From assembly GCA_029259725.1 (NCBI GenBank), contig JAJDER010000178.1, positions 1 through 64,000 on the forward strand: a stretch of 64,000 nucleotides of DNA, in the 5' to 3' direction. A program made the position numbers and the translations under genes. Each line of letters starts with the position of its first letter. The first letter of the stretch is position 1. Shown here piece by piece: positions 15,698-24,969 of this stretch. A model generated the notes under the pieces. The model saw only the letters and a list, made by a program, of their open reading frames with translations, had not been told where the DNA came from and ran no database searches. The DNA comes from Planctomycetota bacterium. GTDB taxonomy: Bacteria > Planctomycetota > B15-G4.

Positions 15698-17293
15698 ATG
15701 GTCACGCCGAGCCCCGACTCCGCCGAGCCGACCGGGACCGAACCGAGCGTGTTCTCCCTTCCCGAGGCCGGCGGCGAGGGCGACGGCGCCTCGGTGTTCG
15801 CGCGGCTCGCCGAGGCCTTCACCGTCCGCGCCGGCCCCGGCGAGCCCCTGGACCGCACGCTGATCGACACCTTCGACGCCCGACTCGGGCGCGGCGGCGG
15901 CGACCTGTGGCTCGAGCGCGGGGCGGAGCGCTCGGCCCTGCTCTGGCATCGCCGAGGACTGCGCACGCCGCCCGTGCCCCTGGACCCCGTGCTCCTGGAC
16001 AACGGCGCGCTGCCGGCCTTCGCCGAGGAGCTTCCCGCCGGGCGCCTGCGGGACGAGGTCGGCGCGTTGGCCGCCCCGCGCCGACTCATGCCGACGGTGC
16101 GCCTGGTGGGCCAGCGGCACGGCCTGGACGTGCTCGACGGCGTGCGCAAGACCGTGGCCCGCGTGGTGCTCGAGGAGCGAGTCGCCCACGCCCCCGGACG
16201 CCGCCAGGGCCGCCGCCTGCCGCCCCTGCTCCGCGTCGTCCCGATCCGCGGCTACGACGACCATCGACGCGTCACCCGGTTCCTGGTCGAGCAACTCGGC
16301 CTGACGCCGACCGCCGACGGGGACGTCGCCGCGGCGCTGCGCTCGGTCGGCCGCCAGGCCGGGCAGGACCCCTGCACGCCGCGCCCGGAACTGACACCCG
16401 AGGTCCCCGCCGAGGAAGCGGTGCGCGCGGTGCTCAAGGAACTGCTGCGGATCATCCGCATCACCGAGGACGGCGTGGACGACGCCCGCGACATCGAGTT
16501 CCTGCACGACTTCCGCGTCGCCGTGCGCCAGACCCGGTCCATCCTCGGACAGCTGCGGGAGGTGCTGCCGGAGCGTCTCGTGGCGCACCACCGGAACGAG
16601 TTCCGCTGGCTCGGCCAGGCGACCGGACCGGCGCGCGACCTGGACGTCTTCATCTCCGACTGGCCGGCGCTGTTGGCCGACCTCGGGCCCGAGCTGTCCG
16701 ACGACCTCGCCCCGGCCCTGGCCTACCTCCGGCGCGAACGCGACGCCGCCCGAAGGCGCGTTCGGAAGGCCTTGCTCAGCGCCCGCTATCGCCGCCTCGT
16801 GGAGGGCTGGGCGCTCCAGCTGACCCGGCCGGTGCACGGTCCCGCCCTGGCCGAGGTGTCCATCGACGAGGTGGCCGCGCGCGCGATCGAACGCGCGTGG
16901 CGTCGCGTGCGACGCAAGGGGCGCCGGCTGGATGCGGAGGCGCCCATCGCGGACTACCACGACCTGCGCATCGCCGCCAAGAAGCTGCGCTACCTGATCG
17001 CGTTGTTCGGCGGCGTGTTCGACAAACGGCGCACCAAGCAGGCCGTCACCGTGCTCAAGCGGCTGCAGACCACGCTCGGCGACGCGCACGACGCCGCCCA
17101 ACAGGCCGACCGCCTGCGCGCCGTGGCCGGGGCGTTGCGCGACGACCGCAAGGCCGACACCGCGACCCTGCTCGCCATCGGCCGGCTGATCGAGCGCATC
17201 GAGGGCCGCGGCGCCGCGTTGCAGGCCGGCTCCCGCGAGGCCCATGAGCAGTTCGCGCACCGCCGCAACCGCACCCTGTTCACGCGTCGATGA
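15698..17293 (+). CDS. CHAD-domain protein with degenerate N-terminal domain
   Basis: Protein of 531 residues. The C-terminal half (about 240-525) is a CHAD domain: helical bundle with conserved basic and His residues, for example FLHDFRVAVRQTRS, HHRNEFRWLGQATGPARD, DYHDLRIAAKKLRYLI and LQTTLGDAHDA. CHAD domains bind inorganic polyphosphate and can sit on polyphosphate granules. The N-terminal half resembles a decayed CYTH/triphosphate-tunnel domain (VARVVLEERVAH, LLRVVPIRGYDD) but I cannot confirm its active residues. The ATG at 15698 follows a stop in frame closely upstream. The stop overlaps the ParA-type ATPase gene by 4 bp, a strong sign that the two products work together. Confidence 0.88.
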   Translation: MVTPSPDSAEPTGTEPSVFSLPEAGGEGDGASVFARLAEAFTVRAGPGEPLDRTLIDTFDARLGRGGGDLWLERGAERSALLWHRRGLRTPPVPLDPVLLDNGALPAFAEELPAGRLRDEVGALAAPRRLMPTVRLVGQRHGLDVLDGVRKTVARVVLEERVAHAPGRRQGRRLPPLLRVVPIRGYDDHRRVTRFLVEQLGLTPTADGDVAAALRSVGRQAGQDPCTPRPELTPEVPAEEAVRAVLKELLRIIRITEDGVDDARDIEFLHDFRVAVRQTRSILGQLREVLPERLVAHHRNEFRWLGQATGPARDLDVFISDWPALLADLGPELSDDLAPALAYLRRERDAARRRVRKALLSARYRRLVEGWALQLTRPVHGPALAEVSIDEVAARAIERAWRRVRRKGRRLDAEAPIADYHDLRIAAKKLRYLIALFGGVFDKRRTKQAVTVLKRLQTTLGDAHDAAQQADRLRAVAGALRDDRKADTATLLAIGRLIERIEGRGAALQAGSREAHEQFAHRRNRTLFTRR

Positions 17294-18132
17294 AGATCCT
17301 CGCCACGTACAACATCAAGGGCGGCGTGGGCAAGACGGCCACGGCCGTGAACCTCGCCGCGCTCTCGGCCGAGGGCGGCTACCGCACGCTCGTCTGGGAC
17401 CTGGACCCCCAGGGCGCGGCCAGCTTCTACTTCCGCATCCGCGCCAAGGTGAAGGGCGGAGCTGCCGGCATCGTCAAGGGCCGCCGTGCGCTCGACGGAG
17501 CCATCCGCGGCACCGACTACGCGGGCCTCGACCTGCTGCCGGCGGACTTCCGCTACCGCCACCTCGACATCGCGCTCGCCGACGCCCGCCACCCCGAGCG
17601 TCGGCGCGCGCGCCTGCTCGAGCCGCTCGCCGACAGCAACGACCACGTCATCCACGACTGCGCTCCGAGCATCTCGCGCGTGTCGGAGTCGGTCTTCGAG
17701 GCCGCCGACGCGCTGCTCGTGCCGACCATCCCCACACCGCTCTCGCTGCGCACGTTGGGCCAGCTCCTGAAGCACCTGCGCGACGTCCCCAACACGCCGA
17801 CCGTGCTGCCCTTCCTGTGCATGGTCGATCGGCGCAAGGCGCTGCACCGCCAGTTCTGCCGCTGGGCCGAGCAGGCGTCGGTGGGCTTCCTCGCGGCGGC
17901 GATCCCCTACTCGAGCACGGTCGAGCGCATGGGCCTGCGACGTCGCCCGTTGACCGAGGATGCCCCGCGCTCGCCGGCCACCACGGCCTATCGCGCGCTG
18001 TGGGAGGAGACGCTGCAGCGACTCGTCGGGGAGGCGCGGCTGGGGCCGTCGCGGCAGGAGGTCAAGGCGATGCTGCGGCGGCTCGAGCGCGGCGAGGACC
18101 TGGTGGGAGAAGCGGCCCCCGCGGACGACTGA
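17290..18132 (+). CDS. ParA/MinD-family positioning ATPase
   Basis: P-loop ATPase of 280 residues with the deviant Walker A motif KGGVGKT (10-16), typical of ParA, followed by WDLDPQGAASFYF (switch I-like) and DCAPSISRVSES (Walker B-like, with Ala-Pro where ParA has Pro-Pro). No ParB gene follows. Instead it overlaps the CHAD gene by 4 bp, as seen for ParA-type ATPases that place non-DNA cargo such as carboxysomes or storage granules. A chromosome-partition role is unlikely without parB and parS. The cargo is inferred to be a CHAD-coated polyphosphate body. Confidence 0.87.
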   Translation: MKILATYNIKGGVGKTATAVNLAALSAEGGYRTLVWDLDPQGAASFYFRIRAKVKGGAAGIVKGRRALDGAIRGTDYAGLDLLPADFRYRHLDIALADARHPERRRARLLEPLADSNDHVIHDCAPSISRVSESVFEAADALLVPTIPTPLSLRTLGQLLKHLRDVPNTPTVLPFLCMVDRRKALHRQFCRWAEQASVGFLAAAIPYSSTVERMGLRRRPLTEDAPRSPATTAYRALWEETLQRLVGEARLGPSRQEVKAMLRRLERGEDLVGEAAPADD

Positions 18133-18140
18133 CCGCGTCG

Positions 18141-18194
18141 TGGCACGATGCGTTGGCACGATGCGTTGGCACGGTGCGTCGTGGCGCGGTGCGT
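18141..18194. repeat. 13-bp tandem repeat, four copies
   Basis: TGGCACGATGCGT occurs at 18141-18153 and 18154-18166, then TGGCACGGTGCGT at 18167-18179 and, after a 2-nt insertion, TGGCGCGGTGCGT at 18182-18194. It fills the space between the convergent ParA-type and NodT-type genes. Although TGGCAC recalls a -24 element, no TTGC element is correctly spaced. Confidence 0.85.
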
Positions 18195-18204
18195 CGGGCG
18201 CGGC

Positions 18205-19635
18205 CTACGGGACCCAGCCGCCGCCCAGCGCGCGGAACAGCCGGATCACGTTGCGCGACACCAGCCCCTCGCTCGTGGCCATGTTGTCCTCCTGCTCGGC
18301 CAGCGCCCGCTCGGAGTCGAGCACGTCCTGGAAGTCCACCAGCCCGTTCACGTAGCGCGTGCGCGAGAGGTCCGCGGCCTCCTGGCTGGCGTCCACCGCG
18401 CGCTGCAGCACGAGGCGTCGGGCCTGTTCGCGGTCGTACGCGACGAAGGCGTTCTCCACCTCCTCCAGCGCTGTGAGCAGGGTGTTCTCGTAGCGCACCA
18501 GGGCCCGCTCGGTCTGCGCGTCCCGGACCTCGATGGCGTTGCGCACGCGGTCCCCGTCGAACAGGTTCCAGCGCATGCGCGGGCCCAGCGACCAGCCCGA
18601 CGCCCCGCCGTCACTCAGCTGCCCCGCTTCGAAGGCCTGGCGCGTGAGACTGCCGTGGAGCGTGAACTGCGGATACAGCTCGGCGGTGGTCACGCCCACG
18701 CGCGCCGTCGCCGCGGCCAGGCGGCGTTCGGCGGCGCGCAGGTCGGGCCGGCGTCGCAACAGGTCGGCGGGGATGCCTGCCGCGATCTCGTCCGGCGGGG
18801 TCGGAATCGGTGCCTGCGCGGTCAGTCGCTCCCACATCGCGCGCGGCTCCAGGCCGAGGAGCACCGAGATGCGGTGGATCGACGCCGCCAGTCCTTCCTC
18901 CAGGGTCGGCACGATCGACTCGGTGGTGGCCAGGTTGCGGCGGGCCTGGGCCACGTCCAGTTCGGCGACCACGCCGGCCTCGAAGCGCGCCTGGGTGAGG
19001 ACGACGGAGCCCCGCTGGGTCTCGACGTTGGCGGCGGCGTAGCGCAGCCGCGTCTGGAAGGTGCGCACGTCCACGTAGGCCGCGGCCACCTCCGCCTGGA
19101 GCACGGTCAGCACGTCCCGGTAGTCGTCGATGGTGGCGGCGAAGTCCGCGCCGGCGGCCTCGATGTCGCGCCGCACGCGACCGAAGACGTCGACCTCCCA
19201 GCTCGACTCCACGCCGACCGAGTAGGTGGTCTCGGTGGACCCCACGCCGGGCAGGTCGGGGAACAGCTCGCCGCTGATCTTGGAGCGCTCGACGGCGCTC
19301 GTGGCGTCGAAGTCGGGCAGGCGTCCGCCGAGCGCGATGCCGAGCACGGCGCGCGACTCGTCGATGCGGGACAGGGCCTCGCGCAGCTCCAGGTTGCCGG
19401 CCACGGCTTGGGCGACCAGCTCATCGAGCAGCGGGTCGCCGAGTTGCCGCCACCAGCCGACGAGCTGCGCTTCACCGCTCACCACGCCGTCGGCACCCCG
19501 GGCGCTCTCGAAGCTCGCGGGCACGCCGAACTCCGGCGCGACGTAGTCCGGGCCGACGGCGTGGCACCCCGCCAGCGCGGCGAGGCAGGCGACCACGGCG
19601 AGGCAGCGCGTCGAGGGGACCGGCGAGCGGAGCAT
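18205..19635 (-). CDS. NodT/OprM-family outer-membrane efflux lipoprotein
   Basis: A 476-residue TolC-like channel for tripartite efflux pumps. The lipobox LAGC (Cys24) is followed by GPDYVAPE, the classic NodT N-terminus, then two repeats of the outer-membrane efflux domain (LRYAAANVETQRGSVVLTQAR, then RRRPDLRAAERRLAAATAR). WWRQLGDPLLDELV is also characteristic. The ATG at 19635 follows GGAGG; upstream in-frame ATGs lack signal-peptide character. No RND transporter or adaptor gene lies in the window, so its pump must be encoded elsewhere or it is shared. Confidence 0.9.
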   Translation of the reverse strand: MLRSPVPSTRCLAVVACLAALAGCHAVGPDYVAPEFGVPASFESARGADGVVSGEAQLVGWWRQLGDPLLDELVAQAVAGNLELREALSRIDESRAVLGIALGGRLPDFDATSAVERSKISGELFPDLPGVGSTETTYSVGVESSWEVDVFGRVRRDIEAAGADFAATIDDYRDVLTVLQAEVAAAYVDVRTFQTRLRYAAANVETQRGSVVLTQARFEAGVVAELDVAQARRNLATTESIVPTLEEGLAASIHRISVLLGLEPRAMWERLTAQAPIPTPPDEIAAGIPADLLRRRPDLRAAERRLAAATARVGVTTAELYPQFTLHGSLTRQAFEAGQLSDGGASGWSLGPRMRWNLFDGDRVRNAIEVRDAQTERALVRYENTLLTALEEVENAFVAYDREQARRLVLQRAVDASQEAADLSRTRYVNGLVDFQDVLDSERALAEQEDNMATSEGLVSRNVIRLFRALGGGWVP

Positions 19636-19852
19636 GGGGTGGATCCTCCGGGAGGACGACGACGGCGACACTATCATCCACGCCCAACGGCGCCTACGGC
19701 AGCGCATCGGACAGCGCCCGCCACCGCGCCGGCGCAGAGGGACGTCGCGCGGTCCCGAGGCCGTCCGTACCATGGCCCCTCGCCTGGGTCGGCGGAGCCG
19801 GATCGCCTGCATCACTCCGCTCACCGGCCACCCAAGTCCCGGAGCTCCACCC

Positions 19853-22096
19853 ATGTCCCCCCTCGCTGCCGCGTGGTCGCGCCTCTTCCCCCTGGTCCTG
19901 CTCGCCGCCTTCTCGATGCCGACCCCGGCTCAGTTCGACGTGCAGTGGAACATCCAGGGCAACACGACCTCGACCGAGGGCAAGACGGTCACGCTCGAGA
20001 TGAAGATCAGCAACGCCGACCCGGGCCAGACGCTGCGGGCCACCGCGCCGACCAACCTGTCGGCCTCGGGCACCGGCTACGCCACGCTCTGGAAGTGGCC
20101 CAAGCCCAGCTCCTTCGACCTGCTCCCCGGACAGACCAAGACCTTCAAGTGCACGTTCAAGCTGCAGCTGCGCGGACAGGTCACCTTCACGGGGCGCGCC
20201 TCCGCCATCAACGACGCCGGCAACACGATCTACTCCGACTCCGTCAGCAGCCAGAGCTACACGATCCTGCCCAAGCAGCAGACCAGCGGCATCACCGGGT
20301 CGGCGGGCGAGATCCTGGTCAAGGCCGGCAAGGTGAGCGTGCCCCTGCGCTTCGTCGACGAGGACAGCGGCAGCGGCATCGCCGGCCTGAGCGTGTTCGT
20401 GGGCAAGATCAAGAAGGAGACCGATCGCTTCCTGCTGCTCGTGGTCGACGCGCAGTTCCGCTACCCGATCCAGGTGTTGCGACTGCAGGGCCCGAGCGAG
20501 ACGGCGCCGCCCGCCGACGGCGAGGCCGCGACACTGGTCGACCTGGCCCTCGGCTACGACCCGAAGCCCACGCTGCAGGGCCCGATCCGCACCATCGAGA
20601 CGACGTTCCTGGGCGCGGTGCCGGCCGACGGGACGTTCACGCCGACGATCGACACGCGCACGCTCGACGCGCTGACGAAGCTCTTCCAGGCGGCGGGCAA
20701 GAGCAAGCTGCCCAAGCCCGCCGCGTTGAGCGGCAAGGTCAAGCTGGACAAGAAGTACGACGCAGCCACCGGGAGCACCGTGCTCGACGAGTTGGCCACC
20801 CTGCTCGACGGCCTCGACGAGCACGCCGTGGGCTCGGTGGTCGGCACCGGTCTGGACACCTTCCCCTACGCCGGCGGCGCCCTGGCCCCGATCACGATGA
20901 TCGACCTGGCGGACCCGCTGCTCGACACCGCGCTGGCCACGGCCTACCCGACCGATGAGTTCCTGGAGGTCGTGTTCCAGGTGCTGACCTGGGGTGACCT
21001 GACGCTCGTCGCGCTCGGTCCGAAGGTGGCCAAGGGCTTCGACAAGGCCTCGACGCCCGCCTCGCCCCCGCCGTCCGCCGTGATCGACGTGTCCGTCGCC
21101 GGCGCCACGCTCGACGGCGGCGCGGCGGACGGTGCTCCGTTCGACCCGCCCGACTTCGGCGGCACCTACACGGCGAACTCCAGCGCCAGCCTGTTCACCG
21201 CCGGCGCGGTGCTGCTCGACGGGGCCGGCGAGGGCACGCTGACCCTGCCCGAGGGCGACTACGACACGTGCGCGCACAAGGGCGGCTTCCTCTCGGCCGA
21301 GGACACGCTGACCCTCGGCGCGGGCGGTGCCAGCGTGGACGCGACCCTGTCCGCACGGCTCATCGTGCGCGGCGAGGTCACGCCCATCGCGGACACCGAC
21401 CTGCTCCAGGCGGGCACCACGACCACGGCCGCGGTGACCTTCTACGACGCCACCGACACCGAGGTCCCCTGCCCCGACGACGCCGTGCTCTGGCAGCTCA
21501 CCAGCGGCCCGAAGGGCGACGTCGGCAGCGTCGACGCGAACGGCAGCGTGACCGTCGGCAAGGCCTGCGGCGCGGGCTGGGTCACCGCCTGGTGTGCGGG
21601 CGTCCAGGCCGCGGGCGTCGAGTTCTCCACCGACTGCAACGGCAAGCTCCCGCCGCTGCCGCCGGCGCCCAAGACGGGTGGCACCGGGGACGTCGAGGGC
21701 GGCTGGCAGGGCTCGTACTCCGTCACCTACCCGGGCACGGCCTACAGCCCGGTGCCGATCAGCTGCGGCAACTTCCTCTACCAGCAGTCCGGCTCGATCT
21801 TCATGACCCTGTTCCAGACCGACAGTCCCGAGGACGGCGTCGACTTCGTCAGCGGCACGTGGTCCATGAGCAACTTCAAGGACGTGACCACCTGGCCCCA
21901 CTGTCAGTCGACCGACACGATCGCCATCGGCGGCAACATCGTGAGCGGCAGCATCGCCGGCAGCACCTTCACCGGCACCCTCGCCAGCGCCGACCCGGAC
22001 ATCTCGTTCCCGTTCTCGATGGTCGTGGTCCACGACGACATGGACGGCAACTTCAGCGGTGGTGCTTCGGGCGCCCTCTCGCTCGAGGACAACTGA
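19853..22096 (+). CDS. Large secreted protein, unknown function
   Basis: A 747-residue protein with a signal peptide (LFPLVLLAAFSMPTPAQ). The first ~110 mature residues look like an immunoglobulin-type sandwich (WNIQGNTTSTEGKTVTLEMK, PGQTKTFKCTFKLQLRGQV). A central part rich in Asp/Leu resembles a structural domain with no motif I know. A later segment resembles a bacterial Ig-like or carboxypeptidase-regulatory repeat (LIVRGEVTPIADTDLLQAG), and a beta-rich C-terminal domain ends in SGALSLEDN. GGAG at 19841-19844 supports the ATG at 19853. I do not recognise the family; a cell-surface structural role is the safest reading. Confidence 0.75.
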   Translation: MSPLAAAWSRLFPLVLLAAFSMPTPAQFDVQWNIQGNTTSTEGKTVTLEMKISNADPGQTLRATAPTNLSASGTGYATLWKWPKPSSFDLLPGQTKTFKCTFKLQLRGQVTFTGRASAINDAGNTIYSDSVSSQSYTILPKQQTSGITGSAGEILVKAGKVSVPLRFVDEDSGSGIAGLSVFVGKIKKETDRFLLLVVDAQFRYPIQVLRLQGPSETAPPADGEAATLVDLALGYDPKPTLQGPIRTIETTFLGAVPADGTFTPTIDTRTLDALTKLFQAAGKSKLPKPAALSGKVKLDKKYDAATGSTVLDELATLLDGLDEHAVGSVVGTGLDTFPYAGGALAPITMIDLADPLLDTALATAYPTDEFLEVVFQVLTWGDLTLVALGPKVAKGFDKASTPASPPPSAVIDVSVAGATLDGGAADGAPFDPPDFGGTYTANSSASLFTAGAVLLDGAGEGTLTLPEGDYDTCAHKGGFLSAEDTLTLGAGGASVDATLSARLIVRGEVTPIADTDLLQAGTTTTAAVTFYDATDTEVPCPDDAVLWQLTSGPKGDVGSVDANGSVTVGKACGAGWVTAWCAGVQAAGVEFSTDCNGKLPPLPPAPKTGGTGDVEGGWQGSYSVTYPGTAYSPVPISCGNFLYQQSGSIFMTLFQTDSPEDGVDFVSGTWSMSNFKDVTTWPHCQSTDTIAIGGNIVSGSIAGSTFTGTLASADPDISFPFSMVVVHDDMDGNFSGGASGALSLEDN

Positions 22097-22151
22097 GTCG
22101 CGGGCTCCTGCTACAGTGCGCCGCCTTCGCCCCGCACCGGAGACGTGCCCG

Positions 22152-24950
22152 ATGTCCTGCTCGAAGTCTGCGTTGGTCGCGACCGCGCTGTTGCTGGTCA
22201 TGGCGGCGCCCGCCGTGGCCGAGGACCTGGTCGGGTACTACCTGCCCGACGACATCGCGTACGACGGCTCGATCCCCACGCCCGAGAGCGTGCTCGGCTG
22301 GCAGGTCGGCGACTGGCACGTGCGCCCGGACCTGACCGTGCGCTACTTCGAGGCCCTGGCCGCGGCCAGCCCGCGCATGGCGCTCACGCGCTACGGCGAG
22401 ACCCACGAGCAGCGCCCGCTGCTGCTGGCGGCGTTCAGCTCGCCGGCGAACATCGCGCGGCTGGAGCAGATCCGCACCGGCCACCTCCGGGCGCTGGCGA
22501 ACGGCGAGGGCGCCGGCGACGGCCGGCCGGCCATCGTGTGGATGGGTTACAGCGTCCACGGCGACGAGTCCTCGGGCGCCAACGCCGCGCTGGTCTTCGC
22601 CTACCACCTGGCCGCCGCGCGGGGCGAGGAGATCGACGCGATCCTGGCCGACACGATCATCCTCGTGGATCCGGTGATCAATCCCGACGGCCTGGCGCGC
22701 TTCGCCGGTTGGGCCAACATGCACAAGGGCAAGCAGTTGGTGGCCGACGGCAGCCACCGCGAGCATCGCCAGGGCTGGCCCGGCGGCCGCACCAACCACT
22801 ACTGGTTCGACCTCAACCGCGACTGGCTGCTGCTCACGCATCCCGAGTCGCGCGGGCGCATCGCGCAGTTCCACCGCTGGCGCCCGAACCTGCTCACCGA
22901 CTTCCACGAGATGGGCACCGACAGCACCTACTTCTTCCAGCCCGGCGTGCCCAGCCGGCAGAACCCGCTCACTCCCGCCGCCAACCTGGACCTCACGCGG
23001 CGCGTGGCCGAGTTCCACGCCGCCGAGCTCGACGAGATCGGGAGCCTCTACTACACCGAGGAGTCCTTCGACGATTTCTACTACGGCAAGGGCTCGACCT
23101 ATCCGGACGTGCACGGCTGCGTCGGCATCCTGTTCGAGCAGGCCAGCTCGCGCGGCCACCTGCAGGAGGGGCCCTTCGGCGAGGTGACCTTCCCCTTCAC
23201 GATCCGCAACCAGGTGCGCACCTCGCTGTCGTCGATCAAGGCCGCGCACGCGCTGCGCACCGAGTTGCTGGACTGGCAGGCCGAGACGGTCACCACCGCG
23301 CGCTCCGAGGCCGACGACGGGGAACTCGGCGGCTGGGTCTTCGGCCACGCCGACGACCCCGCGATCCTGTTCCACATGGTCGACCTGCTGCGGCGGCACC
23401 AGATCGAGGTGCACCGGTTGGCCGAGCCGGTCGAGCTCGACGGCCAGGCGTTCCGACCCGGGAGCGCGTTCGTGGTCCCCGCGGCCCAGGATCAGTTCCG
23501 GCTGGCCACCGCGCTGTTCGAGCAGCGCACCGAGTTCGCCGACCCGACCTTCTACGACGTGTCGGCCTGGACCCTGCCCCTGGCCTTCGGCGTGCCCTTC
23601 GCCGGCGTGCCGCGCGGTGACTGGGGCGGCGACCTGCTCGGCGCTCCGGTGACCGAACCGGGCTTCCCCGTGGGCACCATCGAGGACGCCGTCCCCGCGG
23701 CCGACACCTACGCCTACGCCTTCACCTGGGACTCATCCGCGGCGCCGCGCGCGCTGCAGCGGCTGCTCTCGGCGGAGGTCCACGCCCAGGTCGCCACGCG
23801 GCCGTTCACCGGCTCCACGCGCGCCGGTCCGCGCGAGTTCGAGCCGGGCACGATCGTGGTCCCGCTCGGCGTGCAGGCTGCGGACGTCGCCGCGGTCCAC
23901 GCGCTGCTCCGCACGGTGGCGGCGCGCGACGGCATCGACGTGCATGCCCTGACCACGGGCCTGACCGTGGCCGGCGTGGACCTCGGCAGCCCGAGCCTGG
24001 TCACCATCGAGCCGCCGCGGCCGCTGCTGATCGTGGACGGCGGCGTGTCGTCGGGCGAGGCCGGGGAGGTCTGGCACCTGCTCGACACGCGCCTGGGACT
24101 CCCCTTGCCCATGGTCGAGATGGACCGCGTGGGCAGGCTCGACCTGGGCGACTACACGCACCTGCTCATGGTCGGCGGCAGCTACGGGGCCCTGGGCGAC
24201 GGCACGGCCGAGGCCGTTCGCGACTGGGTGCGCGGCGGCGGCATCCTGATCGCCACCTCCAGTGCCGTGCGCTGGGCCGAGCGCAACGTGCTGCGCCTCT
24301 CCGACAGCGGGCGCGGCGGCGGCGATGACGGCGACAGCGGCACCGCCGGTCGCCCCCGGAGCGGGCCGCCCCGCAACGCGCGGAACGACGACGACGAGGA
24401 CGAGGAAGACGACGACGTGGATGACGACGATGCGGATGACGACGACGCGGCCGAGGACGACAAGCGCCCCGACGACGACGAAGAGGGCGAGCACGACGCG
24501 CCCCCCACCTACGCCGACTACGAGGACCTGCGCGCCCAGACCCTGGTCAGCGGCACGATCTTCGACACGTCGCTCGACCGCACCCACCCGCTGGCCTTCG
24601 GCATCGGCACGGCGCACCTGCCCGTGTTCCGCCGCGGCACCACGATCATGGACCTCGACGACGATCCCTTCGTCAACGTCGCCGTCTACACCGACGAGCC
24701 GCTGCTGGGCGGCTACGCGTCGGACGAGAACGTCGAGAAGATCGCAGGGACGGCCGCCGCCATCGCGCGGCGCAGCGGCGGCGGCACCGTGGTCACGATC
24801 ATCGACGACCCGCTGTTCCGTGGCTACTGGCGCGGCGCCAGCCGACTCTTCACCAACGCGCTCTACTTCGGAGGCGCGGTGAAGAGCACGCGCAGGATCG
24901 GGGGCGAGGAGATGGAGGCCCACGAGAACGCCCTCGAGGGCGGGCACTAG
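22152..24950 (+). CDS. Secreted M14-family zinc carboxypeptidase with poly-Asp insert
   Basis: Exported 932-residue peptidase. After the signal peptide (ending PAVAED) the M14 domain shows the zinc pair HGDE (His136, Glu139), then NPDGLARFAGWAN, NHYWFDLNRDW and TDFHEMGTDST. A C-terminal half has a glutamine-amidotransferase-like fold (YTHLLMVGGSYGAL; GGGILIATSSAV). Between about 745 and 783 is an almost pure Asp/Glu tract, encoded by 24385-24498, that interrupts this domain and is likely a disordered calcium- or cation-binding loop. The product probably trims peptides in the periplasm or outside the cell. It is 55 bp after the preceding secreted protein gene. Confidence 0.85.
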   Translation: MSCSKSALVATALLLVMAAPAVAEDLVGYYLPDDIAYDGSIPTPESVLGWQVGDWHVRPDLTVRYFEALAAASPRMALTRYGETHEQRPLLLAAFSSPANIARLEQIRTGHLRALANGEGAGDGRPAIVWMGYSVHGDESSGANAALVFAYHLAAARGEEIDAILADTIILVDPVINPDGLARFAGWANMHKGKQLVADGSHREHRQGWPGGRTNHYWFDLNRDWLLLTHPESRGRIAQFHRWRPNLLTDFHEMGTDSTYFFQPGVPSRQNPLTPAANLDLTRRVAEFHAAELDEIGSLYYTEESFDDFYYGKGSTYPDVHGCVGILFEQASSRGHLQEGPFGEVTFPFTIRNQVRTSLSSIKAAHALRTELLDWQAETVTTARSEADDGELGGWVFGHADDPAILFHMVDLLRRHQIEVHRLAEPVELDGQAFRPGSAFVVPAAQDQFRLATALFEQRTEFADPTFYDVSAWTLPLAFGVPFAGVPRGDWGGDLLGAPVTEPGFPVGTIEDAVPAADTYAYAFTWDSSAAPRALQRLLSAEVHAQVATRPFTGSTRAGPREFEPGTIVVPLGVQAADVAAVHALLRTVAARDGIDVHALTTGLTVAGVDLGSPSLVTIEPPRPLLIVDGGVSSGEAGEVWHLLDTRLGLPLPMVEMDRVGRLDLGDYTHLLMVGGSYGALGDGTAEAVRDWVRGGGILIATSSAVRWAERNVLRLSDSGRGGGDDGDSGTAGRPRSGPPRNARNDDDEDEEDDDVDDDDADDDDAAEDDKRPDDDEEGEHDAPPTYADYEDLRAQTLVSGTIFDTSLDRTHPLAFGIGTAHLPVFRRGTTIMDLDDDPFVNVAVYTDEPLLGGYASDENVEKIAGTAAAIARRSGGGTVVTIIDDPLFRGYWRGASRLFTNALYFGGAVKSTRRIGGEEMEAHENALEGGH

Positions 24951-24969
24951 CCGTGCTGTCGGCGCGACC

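Noticed and set aside
17290..18132. Chromosome or plasmid partition locus (parAB)
   Set aside because: No ParB gene and no parS-like sites; the gene overlaps a CHAD-domain gene instead.
18141..18194. TGGCAC units read as a cluster of -24 promoter elements
   Set aside because: No TTGC element follows at 5 bp spacing, and the units lie between two convergent stop codons where no promoter is needed.
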